Of a DNA stretch of 64,000 nt, positions 51,865 through 61,660 are shown piece after piece. Position numbers and translations under genes: made by a program. Source of the stretch: Chitinophagaceae bacterium (GTDB lineage: Bacteria; Bacteroidota; Bacteroidia; Chitinophagales; Chitinophagaceae). The DNA lies in assembly GCA_016710745.1 (NCBI GenBank), contig JADJVB010000012.1:372001-436000 (forward strand), given 5' to 3'. The notes beneath the pieces were generated by a model. It was not told the DNA's origin. It did no database searches and worked only from the letters and a program-made list of their open reading frames with translations. Numbering within the stretch: position 1 is the first letter of the stretch; every line of letters begins with the position of its first letter.

Positions 51865-54800
51865 TTAGTTTAAACTCCTAAAATCCACAGGCACCAGTTT
51901 ACTAACGCCCGGTTCCTGCATGGTTACACCGTAAATTACATCCACAGCGCTCATCGTCATTTTATTACGGGTTACAATGATAAATTGGCTGTTTTCACTG
52001 AATTTCTTGATCATTTGCGTGAATTTGCCCACGTTGGCATCATCCAGCGGCGCATCTACCTCATCCAGAATACAGAATGGTGCAGGCTTAATTAAATAGA
52101 TGGCAAACAACAAGGCAGTAGCTGTGAGTGTTTTTTCACCGCCACTCAATTGCCCAATTGATGACGGGCGCTTACCTTTTGGTTTGGCAATGATGTCAAT
52201 ATTGGTTTCGGCCAGATTCTCCGGATCAACCATGATCATATCGGCCGTATCATCTTCGGTAAACAGGGCCTGGAAAACCTTTTGAAAATTCTCTCTTACC
52301 TTATTAAATGTTTCCAAAAACTGCTGGTTGGCAGTAGCTTCCACTTCCTGTATGGTGAGCATCAGGCTTTCCCTTGCCGTTACCAGGTCGTTCTTTTGTT
52401 CCAGGATAAAGTCGTACCGCTTTTTCATTTCTGTATAGGCCTCTATCGCTGTTGGATTGATCTCGCCAATATTTTCCAAACGCTTACGTTGCCGTTCATT
52501 CTTCTCTCTTAACTCCTCCAGGGGTGTATCTGTTGTTCTTGGCTCGTCGATGATGACGTCCAGGTCTACTCTAAACTCCACATTCAACCGCTCTTTCATG
52601 CCTGCCAGCTGCAGTTTAAGGTCGGTCAGGTTGTCTTTTATTTCATTAAGTAAGGTATCAATCGTTTCTTTTGATTTGTGCTTACTCTTTATTTGCGTTT
52701 CCTTTTCGTTTAAGGCATTCCGTAAATTGTAATACAGTTGATCGGCCTGGTTCAGGGCTTTTTCTTCCGTTTCCTTGTTTTGCAACATGGTTATTACCAG
52801 CACTTCCAGTGCTTTCAGCTGTTCGGCGGTTTCGGTAATACTTGTGGTTGCTTCGTTTAACTGCAGATCACTGTTTTCGATCTGAATTTTCAGATCGTTC
52901 AACTGGTTGGTTTTAAATTCGAATTCCTGTTTTAAGGATACCACTTTACTCTGTTGCTTGGTAAACTGCAGGTTACTGTCGTTAAATGTATTGGTGGCAA
53001 CCGTATAATCTTCCTCGGCACCGGTATAATCTTTTTCAATCAGCTGCATCTTTTCCGTCAACTCTTTGATCTGCGTATTGAAAATCGCCAGGGTATCCCG
53101 GGTACTCGCAATATCGGCATGATTGGTCTCCAATTGCTTTTCAAATTCGGCGACCCTTGCTGTGCTGGTTTCTTCGAGGTGGTTTAGATTTTCGATCCTG
53201 TTCTGCAACGAAAAAACCTGGTTGGTGAAATCATTAATATCCTGCTGAATTTGCCTGATGGTATTTTCCTTCAACTGCTCATTAAAGTTGATCACTTCGT
53301 TGTGATGAACCAGGATGTTTGCCTTAAGGGCCGCCACGGTGGCTTCCTGGGCAACAATTTCTTCCACTAGTTTTTCCAGGTTTTTTGCCCGGCCAATTTT
53401 CTTTCCTTCAAACAAACCAACGCTTCCACCGGTAAGTGAATATTTTCCTTTTACATATTTGCCCGTTTTTTCGAGTACTACCGCGCCGTTGCTGTTACGT
53501 AAAGCGTCTTCATTTTCAGCAATAAAAACATTGCCCAGCAGGTATTTGGCCAGATTGGCATACTTGCTGTCTATCTCCACAACACTCAAAGCAGCCATGG
53601 TTCCGGCAGGTTGTGGGTGACTTTCAAAATCGGTGAACTTGTCCTGCAAAAAGAAATTGGCTTTACCTTTTTTATTGTCATCGAGTAAGTGAATAGCCTG
53701 CAATCCTTCTTCCAGGTTATTCACAACATAATAGTTCAGGTAAGGTTCCAGCACATTTTCAACAGCTGCCCGGTATTCCTCTTTAACATAAATGATATCA
53801 CTCAACAAAGGTGCCGTGTGATTCCAGTTTGGATTGTTGTGCAGGAATTTCACACTTTCGGGATACCCTTCCATCGAGTCGATCAAACTCTTCAGCAGAT
53901 CATGTTCATTCTTTTTACTGTCGAGAATCCTGCTTTCCGTTGCCAGTTCGTTTCGCAACCCTTCCATCTTATTCTGCGTTTGCAGAATCTGTTCTTTCGT
54001 AAACTCATGATGATCCTGCAGCTGCTGCAGGTCGGCTTTCTTTTGCTCCAATTCAGCTTCCTTCTGTTTTTTCTCCGGCTCTAATTGTTGCAGTTGGTTC
54101 TGTCTTTGTGTTTTCTCCTCCTGTATCTGGGTTACAGTTCGTTGTAAGTTTTGTATCGAGGTGTCTGCTACGGCAACTTTTTTCTCGGCCTCAAACTGGT
54201 CTCTTTGTATGGTCTGATTCTGTTTACGCAATTCATCAATATGGCTGCGTTTATCATCAAAAACCCGGCGCTTATCTTCCACTGCCTGCTTCAGGTCAAC
54301 CAGTTTGGTTTCAAACTGTGTTAACTGTGTTTCATCTTCACCAATCTGGTTGCCGGTGAATTGAATACTCTCTTCAAGTCCTTTTAACTGGCCACCTGCT
54401 TTTTGCAGAAATTCATTCAGGCCTGCTTCTCTTTCCTTTAAGTACTGCAGTCGCTGACTGCTTAAACTTTTTTCACTTTCTTTATTTCGAACAGCATCCA
54501 GCATTTCATTAAATGCATGCTGCATATGCTGTAACGCTTTTTCTTTTTGTACCAGTTCTAATTTTTCCTGCTCCAGCAGCGCCTCTTCTTTGGCTATCGC
54601 TGTCTCCAGTTCAATTCGCTTATCAACTTCGGCTTTTTGCTTTTCATTGAGCTCATGGTAGGTTATATTAAAGCCTTCCAATGCTGCTTTGGCCAGCTCA
54701 ATGCTCACTTCTTTGTAATCTTTTTTTATTTCGAAGTACTTTTCGGCTTTTTTTGCCTGACTCTCCAAACTCTTTAATTGATTGTTTATCTCAAATAAAA

Positions 54801-55380
54801 GGTCTTCTACCCTGGCCAGATCCTGCTCCGCAGCATCTAATTTTAGTTTGGCTTCTTTTTTACGGGTTTTGTAAATACTGATACCGGCAGCCTGCTCCAG
54901 CATTTTACGGCGGCTGAACTCTTTGTCCTTGATGATATCATCCACCATGCCCAATTCAATAATAGCGTAGCTGTCATTGCTGATTCCGGTATCCATAAAC
55001 AGGTTATGAATATCCTTCAACCGGCAGGCCACATCATTAAGCCGGTATTCGCTTTCGCCGCTTTTATAATATTTACGGGTAACAGTAACTGTACTGAATT
55101 CGGTGGGTAGCAGATTTTTAGTGTTGTCGAATGTAAGGCTAACTTCAGCAATACCACTGGCACTGCGGGTTTTACTTCCATTAAATACCAGGCTCTCGAG
55201 GTTTTCACTACGCAGGTTGCTGATCTTATGTTCGCCAATTACCCATCGAATACTGTCAACAATATTACTTTTTCCGCAACCATTGGGGCCAATAACCCCG
55301 GTGATGCCCTCATCAAAATTAAGTACGGTTTTATCGGCAAAACTCTTAAACCCCTTGATTTCTAAACTCTTTAAACGCAC
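51865..55380 (-). CDS. smc: Chromosome segregation protein SMC
   Basis: A 1171-residue SMC ATPase that compacts and separates replicated chromosomes. The N-terminal head has Walker A GPNGCGKSNIVDSIRWVIGE (31-50). Two long coiled coils flank a hinge near residues 510-660 (SMEGYPESVKFLHNNPNW, NAEN-like strands, GGSVGLFEGKKIGRAKNLE). The C-terminal head has the signature QLSGGEKTLTATALLFAI and the Walker B CILDEVDAPLDDANV. Length is normal. A TATATTTG box lies 28-35 bases upstream of the start. It is transcribed alone; ScpA and ScpB are not nearby. Confidence 0.95.
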   Translation of the reverse strand: MRLKSLEIKGFKSFADKTVLNFDEGITGVIGPNGCGKSNIVDSIRWVIGEHKISNLRSENLESLVFNGSKTRSASGIAEVSLTFDNTKNLLPTEFSTVTVTRKYYKSGESEYRLNDVACRLKDIHNLFMDTGISNDSYAIIELGMVDDIIKDKEFSRRKMLEQAAGISIYKTRKKEAKLKLDAAEQDLARVEDLLFEINNQLKSLESQAKKAEKYFEIKKDYKEVSIELAKAALEGFNITYHELNEKQKAEVDKRIELETAIAKEEALLEQEKLELVQKEKALQHMQHAFNEMLDAVRNKESEKSLSSQRLQYLKEREAGLNEFLQKAGGQLKGLEESIQFTGNQIGEDETQLTQFETKLVDLKQAVEDKRRVFDDKRSHIDELRKQNQTIQRDQFEAEKKVAVADTSIQNLQRTVTQIQEEKTQRQNQLQQLEPEKKQKEAELEQKKADLQQLQDHHEFTKEQILQTQNKMEGLRNELATESRILDSKKNEHDLLKSLIDSMEGYPESVKFLHNNPNWNHTAPLLSDIIYVKEEYRAAVENVLEPYLNYYVVNNLEEGLQAIHLLDDNKKGKANFFLQDKFTDFESHPQPAGTMAALSVVEIDSKYANLAKYLLGNVFIAENEDALRNSNGAVVLEKTGKYVKGKYSLTGGSVGLFEGKKIGRAKNLEKLVEEIVAQEATVAALKANILVHHNEVINFNEQLKENTIRQIQQDINDFTNQVFSLQNRIENLNHLEETSTARVAEFEKQLETNHADIASTRDTLAIFNTQIKELTEKMQLIEKDYTGAEEDYTVATNTFNDSNLQFTKQQSKVVSLKQEFEFKTNQLNDLKIQIENSDLQLNEATTSITETAEQLKALEVLVITMLQNKETEEKALNQADQLYYNLRNALNEKETQIKSKHKSKETIDTLLNEIKDNLTDLKLQLAGMKERLNVEFRVDLDVIIDEPRTTDTPLEELREKNERQRKRLENIGEINPTAIEAYTEMKKRYDFILEQKNDLVTARESLMLTIQEVEATANQQFLETFNKVRENFQKVFQALFTEDDTADMIMVDPENLAETNIDIIAKPKGKRPSSIGQLSGGEKTLTATALLFAIYLIKPAPFCILDEVDAPLDDANVGKFTQMIKKFSENSQFIIVTRNKMTMSAVDVIYGVTMQEPGVSKLVPVDFRSLN

Positions 55381-55407
55381 GTTTTTATCTATGTTTTAGT
55401 CAGACGG

Positions 55408-55415
55408 CAAATATA
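55408..55415 (-). promoter_or_regulatory. -7 box of the smc promoter
   Basis: TATATTTG on the minus strand matches TAnnTTTG exactly. No good TTTG box is found 19-21 bases upstream, so it rests on the -7 element only. The start codon is at 55380. Confidence 0.45.
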
Positions 55416-55517
55416 AAGGAATGAACCATTAGAAAATTTTGATTTTTTACAGCAAAATGCCCTAGTTATTCACAGTTTAGGTCTTTTTAAAGAGAACTAT
55501 TTATACAGATAGGCACA

Positions 55518-55573
55518 AACGCAGGTTGGGCTTCGCAAAAAGCGTTAAATCCCAATACCGGCCAGCCTACGTT
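55518..55573. repeat. Imperfect long inverted repeat upstream of smc
   Basis: AACGCAGG-TTGGG (55518-55530) and CCCAA ... CCTACGTT (55551-55573) form an imperfect stem. A T run follows on the plus strand (from 55576). It lies between the smc promoter and the end of the CHRD gene; no plus-strand gene would use it as a terminator. Confidence 0.4.
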
Positions 55574-55581
55574 CGTTTTTT

Positions 55582-56028
55582 TTATTGTTTAATTAATTGA
55601 CCCCTGATTTCGCCGCCGGGATTAGCTGCCGTATGTACATTAACGTAGAACAGATTGGCCATTAAATCAGCTTCCTGCGTGGCAGTCAATGCCAGACTGG
55701 TATAATTAATTGGCGAAGTTGCACTGGCAAAACCAAATACAACTCCCCCGTTCACACCGGGAGCCTCTTTATGTATATGCGACGCTGTAGGTGTTGCCAC
55801 CGTATGAGTTACTGTGATCGTTAAAATTTTGGTTGTGGTATTGAAAGTTAAACTGGCTGTACCCGTTGCTGTTGAGGCATTTGCCGGTACTTCATTGGCG
55901 CCATTTAATGTAGCTAAAAATGTGACATTTGGATTTGGTGGCACTATTGCCGGGTCGTCGCTCTTGCTGCAGGAGGAAAAAATTACAAAAGTGACGGCTA
56001 CTATTAAGAACATGAATGTTTTTTTCAT
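55582..56028 (-). CDS. CHRD-domain lipoprotein
   Basis: A 148-residue protein whose leader ends in FSSC (cysteine 20). The mature protein is one CHRD domain (about 35-148), with FLATLNGANEVPANASTATGTA, HIHKEAPGVNGGVV and the end NVHTAANPGGEIRGQLI. In animals this domain belongs to chordin; in bacteria it is found in exported proteins of unknown role. It is monocistronic. No partner is evident. Confidence 0.9.
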   Translation of the reverse strand: MKKTFMFLIVAVTFVIFSSCSKSDDPAIVPPNPNVTFLATLNGANEVPANASTATGTASLTFNTTTKILTITVTHTVATPTASHIHKEAPGVNGGVVFGFASATSPINYTSLALTATQEADLMANLFYVNVHTAANPGGEIRGQLIKQ

Positions 56029-56147
56029 AAAAATAATTTTGATGTTTTAAAAGATGGTTGATGATGTATGTTAACGAAGGAGAATATTATAGGGTTGCCT
56101 GCCCCGGTTTTTGAAACGTTAAACAGGTATCAGAAAATGAAATTTAT

Positions 56148-56177
56148 TTTGTAAATACGAATCAATTCGTATTTTTG
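56148..56177 (+). promoter_or_regulatory. Promoter of the DUF4412-like gene
   Basis: TTTG at 56148-56151, an 18-base spacer and TATTTTTG at 56170-56177, which matches the phylum -7 box exactly. The start codon is 18 bases further on. Confidence 0.65.
56153..56174. promoter_or_regulatory. 22-bp perfect palindromic operator
   Basis: AAATACGAAT at 56153-56162 and ATTCGTATTT at 56165-56174 form a perfect palindrome around CA. It overlaps the spacer and the -7 box, so a repressor bound here would block RNA polymerase. Confidence 0.7.
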
Positions 56178-56194
56178 GAAAATAAACCTTTTTT

Positions 56195-57049
56195 ATGAAA
56201 AGAATAATAACCCTTTTGTTTGTAACCGGTGTTTCAACGGTGTGGGCTCAACCCCGACTGCTAACATCAGCTACGATCAACACCAAAACAACAATTGTTG
56301 CTCCCGAAACTGATGAAGAAGCTCCGGCGGGAAATTTTACCAATGAAAATGGAGAACAGGTGGTCATCAGGCATTTTGGTGGCGATGGCGAAACTAAAAC
56401 GACAACCTGGTTAAAAAATGATCTGCAAAAAACATTTTCAGAAAGTGATATGGGACGCACCACGGTGATCAGGGATCATAGTAAAAAAATGACCACCACC
56501 ATTATGGAAATGATGGGTCGTAAATCGGGGTTTTATGCAACCGACGATGACCAGGAACAGATGCGCAAGCGTATGGACAGTATGATGCAGGGCAGAGACC
56601 AGTCAGCCTCATTTGGTAATGCTAACAGCAGTCCTCCCGTGTATACGATTTCGTATACGGAGGAGAACAAAAAAGTTTCGGGATATGCCTGTAAAAAAGC
56701 ATTGATCATCGCCACCCGTTTTAACGGAAAGGCTGATACAACTAATGTTTGGTACTGCCCTGATTTCAAGATTCAAAACCTGCCCAACACAGGAGGCGTT
56801 GCAGCCGGCTTTGGGGGATTTAATGCTGTGGGTGGACCATCGGGTTTTGAAGACCTGGCCGGTTTTCCGATGGAGTATGAAAGAAACCTGAGCAGGGGAA
56901 GAAAAATGACCGTACAGGTTACCAAAATCGTTACCGATAAAGAAATTCCGGACAAGGAATTTGACATTTCAAAAGATATTGAGATCAAAGCCATGAAAGA
57001 TATGCAGAATGAGGGCGGTCCCGGCATTCGAATCAGGATGGGTGGCTGA
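56195..57049 (+). CDS. Exported DUF4412-like protein
   Basis: A 284-residue protein with a leader (VWAQ, about 19). The mature part has strands and conserved residues of DUF4412-type exported proteins: VSGYACKKALI, TTNVWYCPDFKI and GFPMEYE, with an inserted Met-rich segment around TTTIMEMMGRKSGFY. Such proteins belong to stress-type regulons of unknown function in this phylum. Its promoter has a palindromic operator. The C-terminus ends in a Gly-rich stretch. A bidirectional terminator follows. Confidence 0.7.
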   Translation: MKRIITLLFVTGVSTVWAQPRLLTSATINTKTTIVAPETDEEAPAGNFTNENGEQVVIRHFGGDGETKTTTWLKNDLQKTFSESDMGRTTVIRDHSKKMTTTIMEMMGRKSGFYATDDDQEQMRKRMDSMMQGRDQSASFGNANSSPPVYTISYTEENKKVSGYACKKALIIATRFNGKADTTNVWYCPDFKIQNLPNTGGVAAGFGGFNAVGGPSGFEDLAGFPMEYERNLSRGRKMTVQVTKIVTDKEIPDKEFDISKDIEIKAMKDMQNEGGPGIRIRMGG

Positions 57050-57060
57050 TCATTGAAATA

Positions 57061-57087
57061 AAAAAACCTCCCGAACGGAGGTTTTTT
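57061..57087. terminator. Bidirectional terminator
   Basis: AACCTCC (57065-57071) pairs with GGAGGTT (57077-57083), with an A run before and a T run after, so it works for the converging genes at 56195 and 57102. Confidence 0.9.
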
Positions 57088-57101
57088 TATTTGTTGTTAT
57101 T

Positions 57102-58373
57102 TTACAATTTTTCTACTTCTTGTCTTTTCTTTTCATATTCTTCAAATTTTGCAGTATTATCCGCTGCTTTATAGGCTGTTGTCAGGATTTCCAGAACCAG
57201 CTTAAAATTTTGCTTATCGGTAGCCTTTAATTTTTCCATAGCCGATAATTGCTTTACGGCTTCCTCTGCATATGGGATGGCCTTGGCCAGCGTTTCATTA
57301 CGCAGGTTTTTTAGTTCATTTCTGGCTTTATTATCTTCAGGTTTAGTGCCTTTTATTTTAGAAATTTCATCCAGGTAAGAGAAATAAGAGTCATAATATA
57401 TATTGCTCATCAACAGGTTTGCCTCAACCGTATTTTTAATGCTGATGGCTTTTTTAAACAGGGTTTCCATTTTCGCCTTATACCCCTTGATATCTTTTCC
57501 TTTGGCATCAGACGAAGAAATATACTTACTTAATTCAAAACCATAATTAAATACCACCATATAATTGTCGGGAAGCCTGGTTAATAATTCTTCATATTTT
57601 GCAAACAAGTCCTCATTTTCCAATCCTTTTAAGGCAAAATCAATATCCTGGGTGTCCCAGTACTCTTTGTCGGCCGGGAAATATTTTTTCGCTGCAGCCA
57701 GGTATTTGGTGAACAACTCGGCGTTTCCTTCCTTTTTGTATTTAACAATTAGATCATCATATACAGCAACATATTTTTCATCCGACAGGTCAGCATCTGC
57801 AATCATTTTTTTATATACAAATCCCTCCTCCTTATTTTTCAGCTCATTTGCCAAAACAACCATATTCCATACCAGATCCGTATCATGGGCAGCAAGTTTC
57901 AGGTCGTTAGGGCCATATATTTTATTGTTATAGATATAGTGATGCACTTCCAATGTCTTCTTAAAGCAGTCAAAGGATGCAGCAAAATCTTTGGCATTAT
58001 AGGCTTTAATACCTAAATCATTAAACCCATAATAAGTATTGTAAATGGTCGAATTATTCTCTTCTTTGGTTAACTTACCTTTAGGGTCAAGTTCAGCATA
58101 TTTTTTAATAGCATCGAACGCCAACTGGTAATCCTGCTCACCTTCAGCTATTGGTTTCGTTTCAGACCTGCCCAGTGCATTATAGACGTAAGCTTTGTAA
58201 TACCAACCGTCGGGTAGTTGGGCATTTTTTTCCTTTGCCATATAGCTGTCTATTTCCAGTTTGGCTTTATCGTATTGTTTTAAACTGCTGTATAAAATAA
58301 CATTTTTAAGCTCCTGGCTTTTAACGTAATACCCGGTCAGTGACAATAAGATCAATAATAAATATTTCTTCAT
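57102..58373 (-). CDS. Exported helical-repeat (TPR-like) protein
   Basis: A 423-residue protein with a leader (VKSQ near 20). Helical repeats in TPR style fill about 25-420, including YDKAKLEIDSYMAKEKN, GWYYKAYVYNALGR, FNDLGIKAYNAKDFAASFDCFKK and LLMSNIYYDSYFSYLDEI. The C-terminus is Lys/Glu-rich (KFEEYEKKRQEVEKL). Probably a periplasmic binding scaffold. No catalytic part is seen. It diverges from dnaG. It could take part in an unknown complex. Confidence 0.8.
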   Translation of the reverse strand: MKKYLLLILLSLTGYYVKSQELKNVILYSSLKQYDKAKLEIDSYMAKEKNAQLPDGWYYKAYVYNALGRSETKPIAEGEQDYQLAFDAIKKYAELDPKGKLTKEENNSTIYNTYYGFNDLGIKAYNAKDFAASFDCFKKTLEVHHYIYNNKIYGPNDLKLAAHDTDLVWNMVVLANELKNKEEGFVYKKMIADADLSDEKYVAVYDDLIVKYKKEGNAELFTKYLAAAKKYFPADKEYWDTQDIDFALKGLENEDLFAKYEELLTRLPDNYMVVFNYGFELSKYISSSDAKGKDIKGYKAKMETLFKKAISIKNTVEANLLMSNIYYDSYFSYLDEISKIKGTKPEDNKARNELKNLRNETLAKAIPYAEEAVKQLSAMEKLKATDKQNFKLVLEILTTAYKAADNTAKFEEYEKKRQEVEKL

Positions 58374-58522
58374 GCTTATGTTTTTTGAGTGTTAAAGATA
58401 TTAAAAACCGATGATTTTCTCCTTGAATTTTCATAAATCATGCCGCAATACTGTCTGATATTTTTTTTACAAGAGATTAACAGAACGCTAAACAATGTAA
58501 ATTACATCCTGATTATTATACA

Positions 58523-60469
58523 TTGATATCACAGGACAGCATACAGCAGATCTTAAGCCGCATTGATATTGTGGAAATCGTTGGTTCTTTTATTAAACTC
58601 AAAAAAAGAGGAGCCAATTATTTAGGCTTATGCCCATTCCACAACGAAAAAACACCCTCATTTACCGTATCCCCTGCTAAAGAAATATACAAATGTTTTG
58701 GTTGCGGCCGCAGTGGCAACAGCATCGGGTTTTTAATGGAAGCCGAAAAATACAGCTATGTGGAAGCGCTGCGCTGGTTGGCAGCCAAGTACAATGTAGA
58801 GATCGAGGAAACAGAAACCAGCCCGGAATACAAGCAACAACAACAGGTAGCCGACAGCCTGTATATCATCAACCATTTTGCACAAAAATTTTTCTCTGAA
58901 GCATTGATGCATAGTGATGAAGGACAGGATATTGCGTTGAGTTATTTGAAACAACGGGGATTCAGGGAAGAGATCATCAATAAATTTCAACTGGGATATA
59001 ACCCCGAAGGTCGCGACGGTTTCACAAAAGCGGCCCTGGCCGCCAAATATAATCTCGACTATTTGCAGAAAACGGGGTTGGTAACTGTGCGAGACGGAAA
59101 TGCTTTTGATAATTACCGCGGCCGCATTATTTTCCCGATTCATAACCAAAGCGGAAAAGTGTTGGGGTTTGGCGCCAGGATCATTAAAAAAAATGACAAA
59201 GCGCCAAAATACATCAATAGTCCCGAAAATGAAATTTATGTAAAGAGCAAGTTATTATATGGTTCTTATTTTGCCCGCCAGGCTATTGATAAAGCTGATG
59301 AATGTTTACTGGTTGAAGGGTATACCGATGTGGTTAGCCTGCACCAGTCGGGTATTGAAAATGTAGTAGCCAGCGGCGGCACATCCCTAACACCCGATCA
59401 GTTAAGGCTGATAAAAAAATACACCAGTAACCTCACGATCGTTTATGATGGCGATAATGCCGGTATAAAAGCGGCCCTGCGCGGGCTTGACCTGGCGCTG
59501 GAAGAAAGCCTGAACGTAAAATTGGTGCTGATACCGGATGGTGAAGACCCGGACAGTTATGTAAACAAATTGGGAGCAGTGGCTTTCCGGAAATTCGTTG
59601 ATGATAATAAAAAGGATTTTATATTATTTCAGTTGGATATTGCCCTTCGGGATGCCGGCAACGACAGTACAAAAAAATCGATCGTTGTAAACCAGATCGC
59701 CGAAACCATTTCGAAGATTAATAAAACAGAGGATTTTACCAGGCAGCAGGATTATATCAAACAATGCTCCGAAATATTAAAGATCGAAGAAGGCGGATTG
59801 CATGCATTGGTAAATAAATTTATCAGGGAAAAAATTGGTAAGGAAGAAAACAGGGTAAGCCGGGATCAGCGTTTTGCTGAAGAATCGATTGGTACTGAAC
59901 AGGCCAACGCCATGGACGATGATATTGCCGTGTTGTTGAATAAGGATGAAATTCATGAACAAGCCATGATCAGAAGTTTGCTTGAGTTTGGATTAAAAGA
60001 CTGGAGTCCTGATCAAAAAGTTGCCGAATACATTTTTAAAGAGATAGAAGAAAACCAGTTGGAAGAATTGATAGATAATAAAGAACTGGTAAGGATACTG
60101 CGAACATACAAAACCTGGTTTGATGAAGGATTAGAGCCTGTGGCCAAGAATTTTTTATACCATGAAGATCTGCAGATGAGTGCCCTGGTGGTAAGTATCA
60201 TGGATTTCAATTACGAGATCAGTCCCAACTGGAAAGAACATTTTGAAGGCCATATTGCCACCCGGGATGAATTGTTTGCTGAAGAAGTTTTTTCGACACT
60301 GAACTACTTAAAGTTGCGTAAGATAAAAAGGCTGATGGATGAAAACCAACACGACCTGGAAAAAGCTACGCTAACTGAAGAGCAACTGATGCTGGTGCAA
60401 ACCCATCAACACCTAAAGCAAATGGAAATAGAACTCACCAAGCAATTAGGGACGGTTATTTTCAGATAA
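58523..60469 (+). CDS. dnaG: DNA primase DnaG
   Basis: A 648-residue primase that makes RNA primers for DNA replication. It starts at a TTG (58523). The N-terminal zinc ribbon has Cys 37, His 40, Cys 58 and Cys 61 (LCPFHNEKTPSF, CFGCG). The primase core with its TOPRIM domain shows LLVEGYTDVVSLHQSGI (Glu and Asp metal ligands) and VYDGDNAGIKAALRGLDLAL. The C-terminal helicase-binding region is helical and variable, as usual. Length and order match the family. Confidence 0.95.
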   Translation: MISQDSIQQILSRIDIVEIVGSFIKLKKRGANYLGLCPFHNEKTPSFTVSPAKEIYKCFGCGRSGNSIGFLMEAEKYSYVEALRWLAAKYNVEIEETETSPEYKQQQQVADSLYIINHFAQKFFSEALMHSDEGQDIALSYLKQRGFREEIINKFQLGYNPEGRDGFTKAALAAKYNLDYLQKTGLVTVRDGNAFDNYRGRIIFPIHNQSGKVLGFGARIIKKNDKAPKYINSPENEIYVKSKLLYGSYFARQAIDKADECLLVEGYTDVVSLHQSGIENVVASGGTSLTPDQLRLIKKYTSNLTIVYDGDNAGIKAALRGLDLALEESLNVKLVLIPDGEDPDSYVNKLGAVAFRKFVDDNKKDFILFQLDIALRDAGNDSTKKSIVVNQIAETISKINKTEDFTRQQDYIKQCSEILKIEEGGLHALVNKFIREKIGKEENRVSRDQRFAEESIGTEQANAMDDDIAVLLNKDEIHEQAMIRSLLEFGLKDWSPDQKVAEYIFKEIEENQLEELIDNKELVRILRTYKTWFDEGLEPVAKNFLYHEDLQMSALVVSIMDFNYEISPNWKEHFEGHIATRDELFAEEVFSTLNYLKLRKIKRLMDENQHDLEKATLTEEQLMLVQTHQHLKQMEIELTKQLGTVIFR

Positions 60470-60575
60470 ATGTACAGCCCAACTTTTCAATACGCCTGTT
60501 ATTTCGGCGAAGGACAAATTTATTGGTCAGTCTTAATGATACAGATCTCTCCTTCGTTGAGGTGACAGAAAAGTT

Positions 60576-61484
60576 CTAAGATTTAACTGAGATCATTTTT
60601 TGTTTTCTGATCAACTTCCAACCCACATAAAAAACAAGCAGGATCACGAATAAAGGCCAGATCGAAACCAGGGCCAAAAATAATTCACCGAACCAGGATA
60701 AACCATTTTTAAAGGCGTTACTCAGTTTCGATAAAAACGAAGGACTGTCATTACCTGATATGTATCCGGCCATCGGCTGAAAGAAACTAAGGTTGATGGT
60801 GCTGTACGCCGCCTGGTGCGAAAGAAAACCAATCCGGCTTGCAGCCGATTCGATCTGTTCCTGGATATTATTGATCTCGCTTTGCACTTCCAGTACTTCG
60901 GCCATATTTTTTGACTGCTTCAGAAATTCGAGGTATTTCAATCGCATTTGCTTTTTCGATTCAAGTCTCGATTTAGTGTCAACCACTTCACCGGTAACAT
61001 CTTCGGTGGTTATTTTTCTTTCGAGTACTTTGCTGTCGGCTCCGGGCAAACTGTTCATCATGGCTTCAAACTGCGCAACCGGTACCTTAATGGTGACATT
61101 TGTTTCAGACCGATCATTCTGCAGATTTTGTTCCTCGCCCGAAATATAAGCCCCGTGCGCTTTTACGGCATTATGTACATAATCATTATATTTTTTGAAA
61201 TCGGTTATTTCGAGGCGTAGCGTTGCCGTTTTAATTATTTTTTTATCCCAGTCAACAGTCGAAACTGCCGGAGATTGTGTTGGTGACGAGCTTGTATCTG
61301 CCAGCAAAGATGGTGGTTTACCAACCGGTATCTGCTGCTGATCAGAAGTTCCATTAAGGCTCGCCTGATCGGGTTCTATCAATTCAACATCCGGCGCGGA
61401 AAAAGCTGCTTTTTCGGCATTTCTGTTACAGGAAGTGAAAAGGATAAAAAAAATAATGGCGGCAATAGAGAGTATTTTTTTCAT
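60576..61484 (-). CDS. DUF4349-family lipoprotein
   Basis: A 302-residue protein. The ATG at 61484 (MKKILSIAAIIFFILFTSC) gives a lipobox with Cys 19; a longer frame to 61523 adds only a polar stretch. The DUF4349 core (about 75-230) has IIKTATLRLEITDFKKYNDYV, ANETNVTIKVP-type strands, then a coiled coil (MAEVLEVQSEINNIQEQIE). The C-terminus has one membrane helix (LALVSIWPLFVILLVFYVGW) and a Lys tail. DUF4349 proteins are membrane-anchored and uncharacterised. The gene stands alone. Confidence 0.85.
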   Translation of the reverse strand: MKKILSIAAIIFFILFTSCNRNAEKAAFSAPDVELIEPDQASLNGTSDQQQIPVGKPPSLLADTSSSPTQSPAVSTVDWDKKIIKTATLRLEITDFKKYNDYVHNAVKAHGAYISGEEQNLQNDRSETNVTIKVPVAQFEAMMNSLPGADSKVLERKITTEDVTGEVVDTKSRLESKKQMRLKYLEFLKQSKNMAEVLEVQSEINNIQEQIESAASRIGFLSHQAAYSTINLSFFQPMAGYISGNDSPSFLSKLSNAFKNGLSWFGELFLALVSIWPLFVILLVFYVGWKLIRKQKMISVKS

Positions 61485-61660
61485 AACAATGAGTTTAGTG
61501 TTATTAGATACCCATTGATACAAAATCCATAAAATTGGTAACCGTATACAAATGTTAAATGAAATAGAAAGCGGGTTGGTTTTTTCTTTTTATGTTTTTA
61601 ATCAAATAAAAAACGATAGGTCAACGGCTTATCTTTTTCACCCAATCTTGCCATTGGGGA

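Noticed and set aside
53689..54084. 131-residue plus-strand frame within smc
   Set aside because: A shadow of the coiled-coil coding region, Phe/Leu-rich because of the opposite strand's codons.
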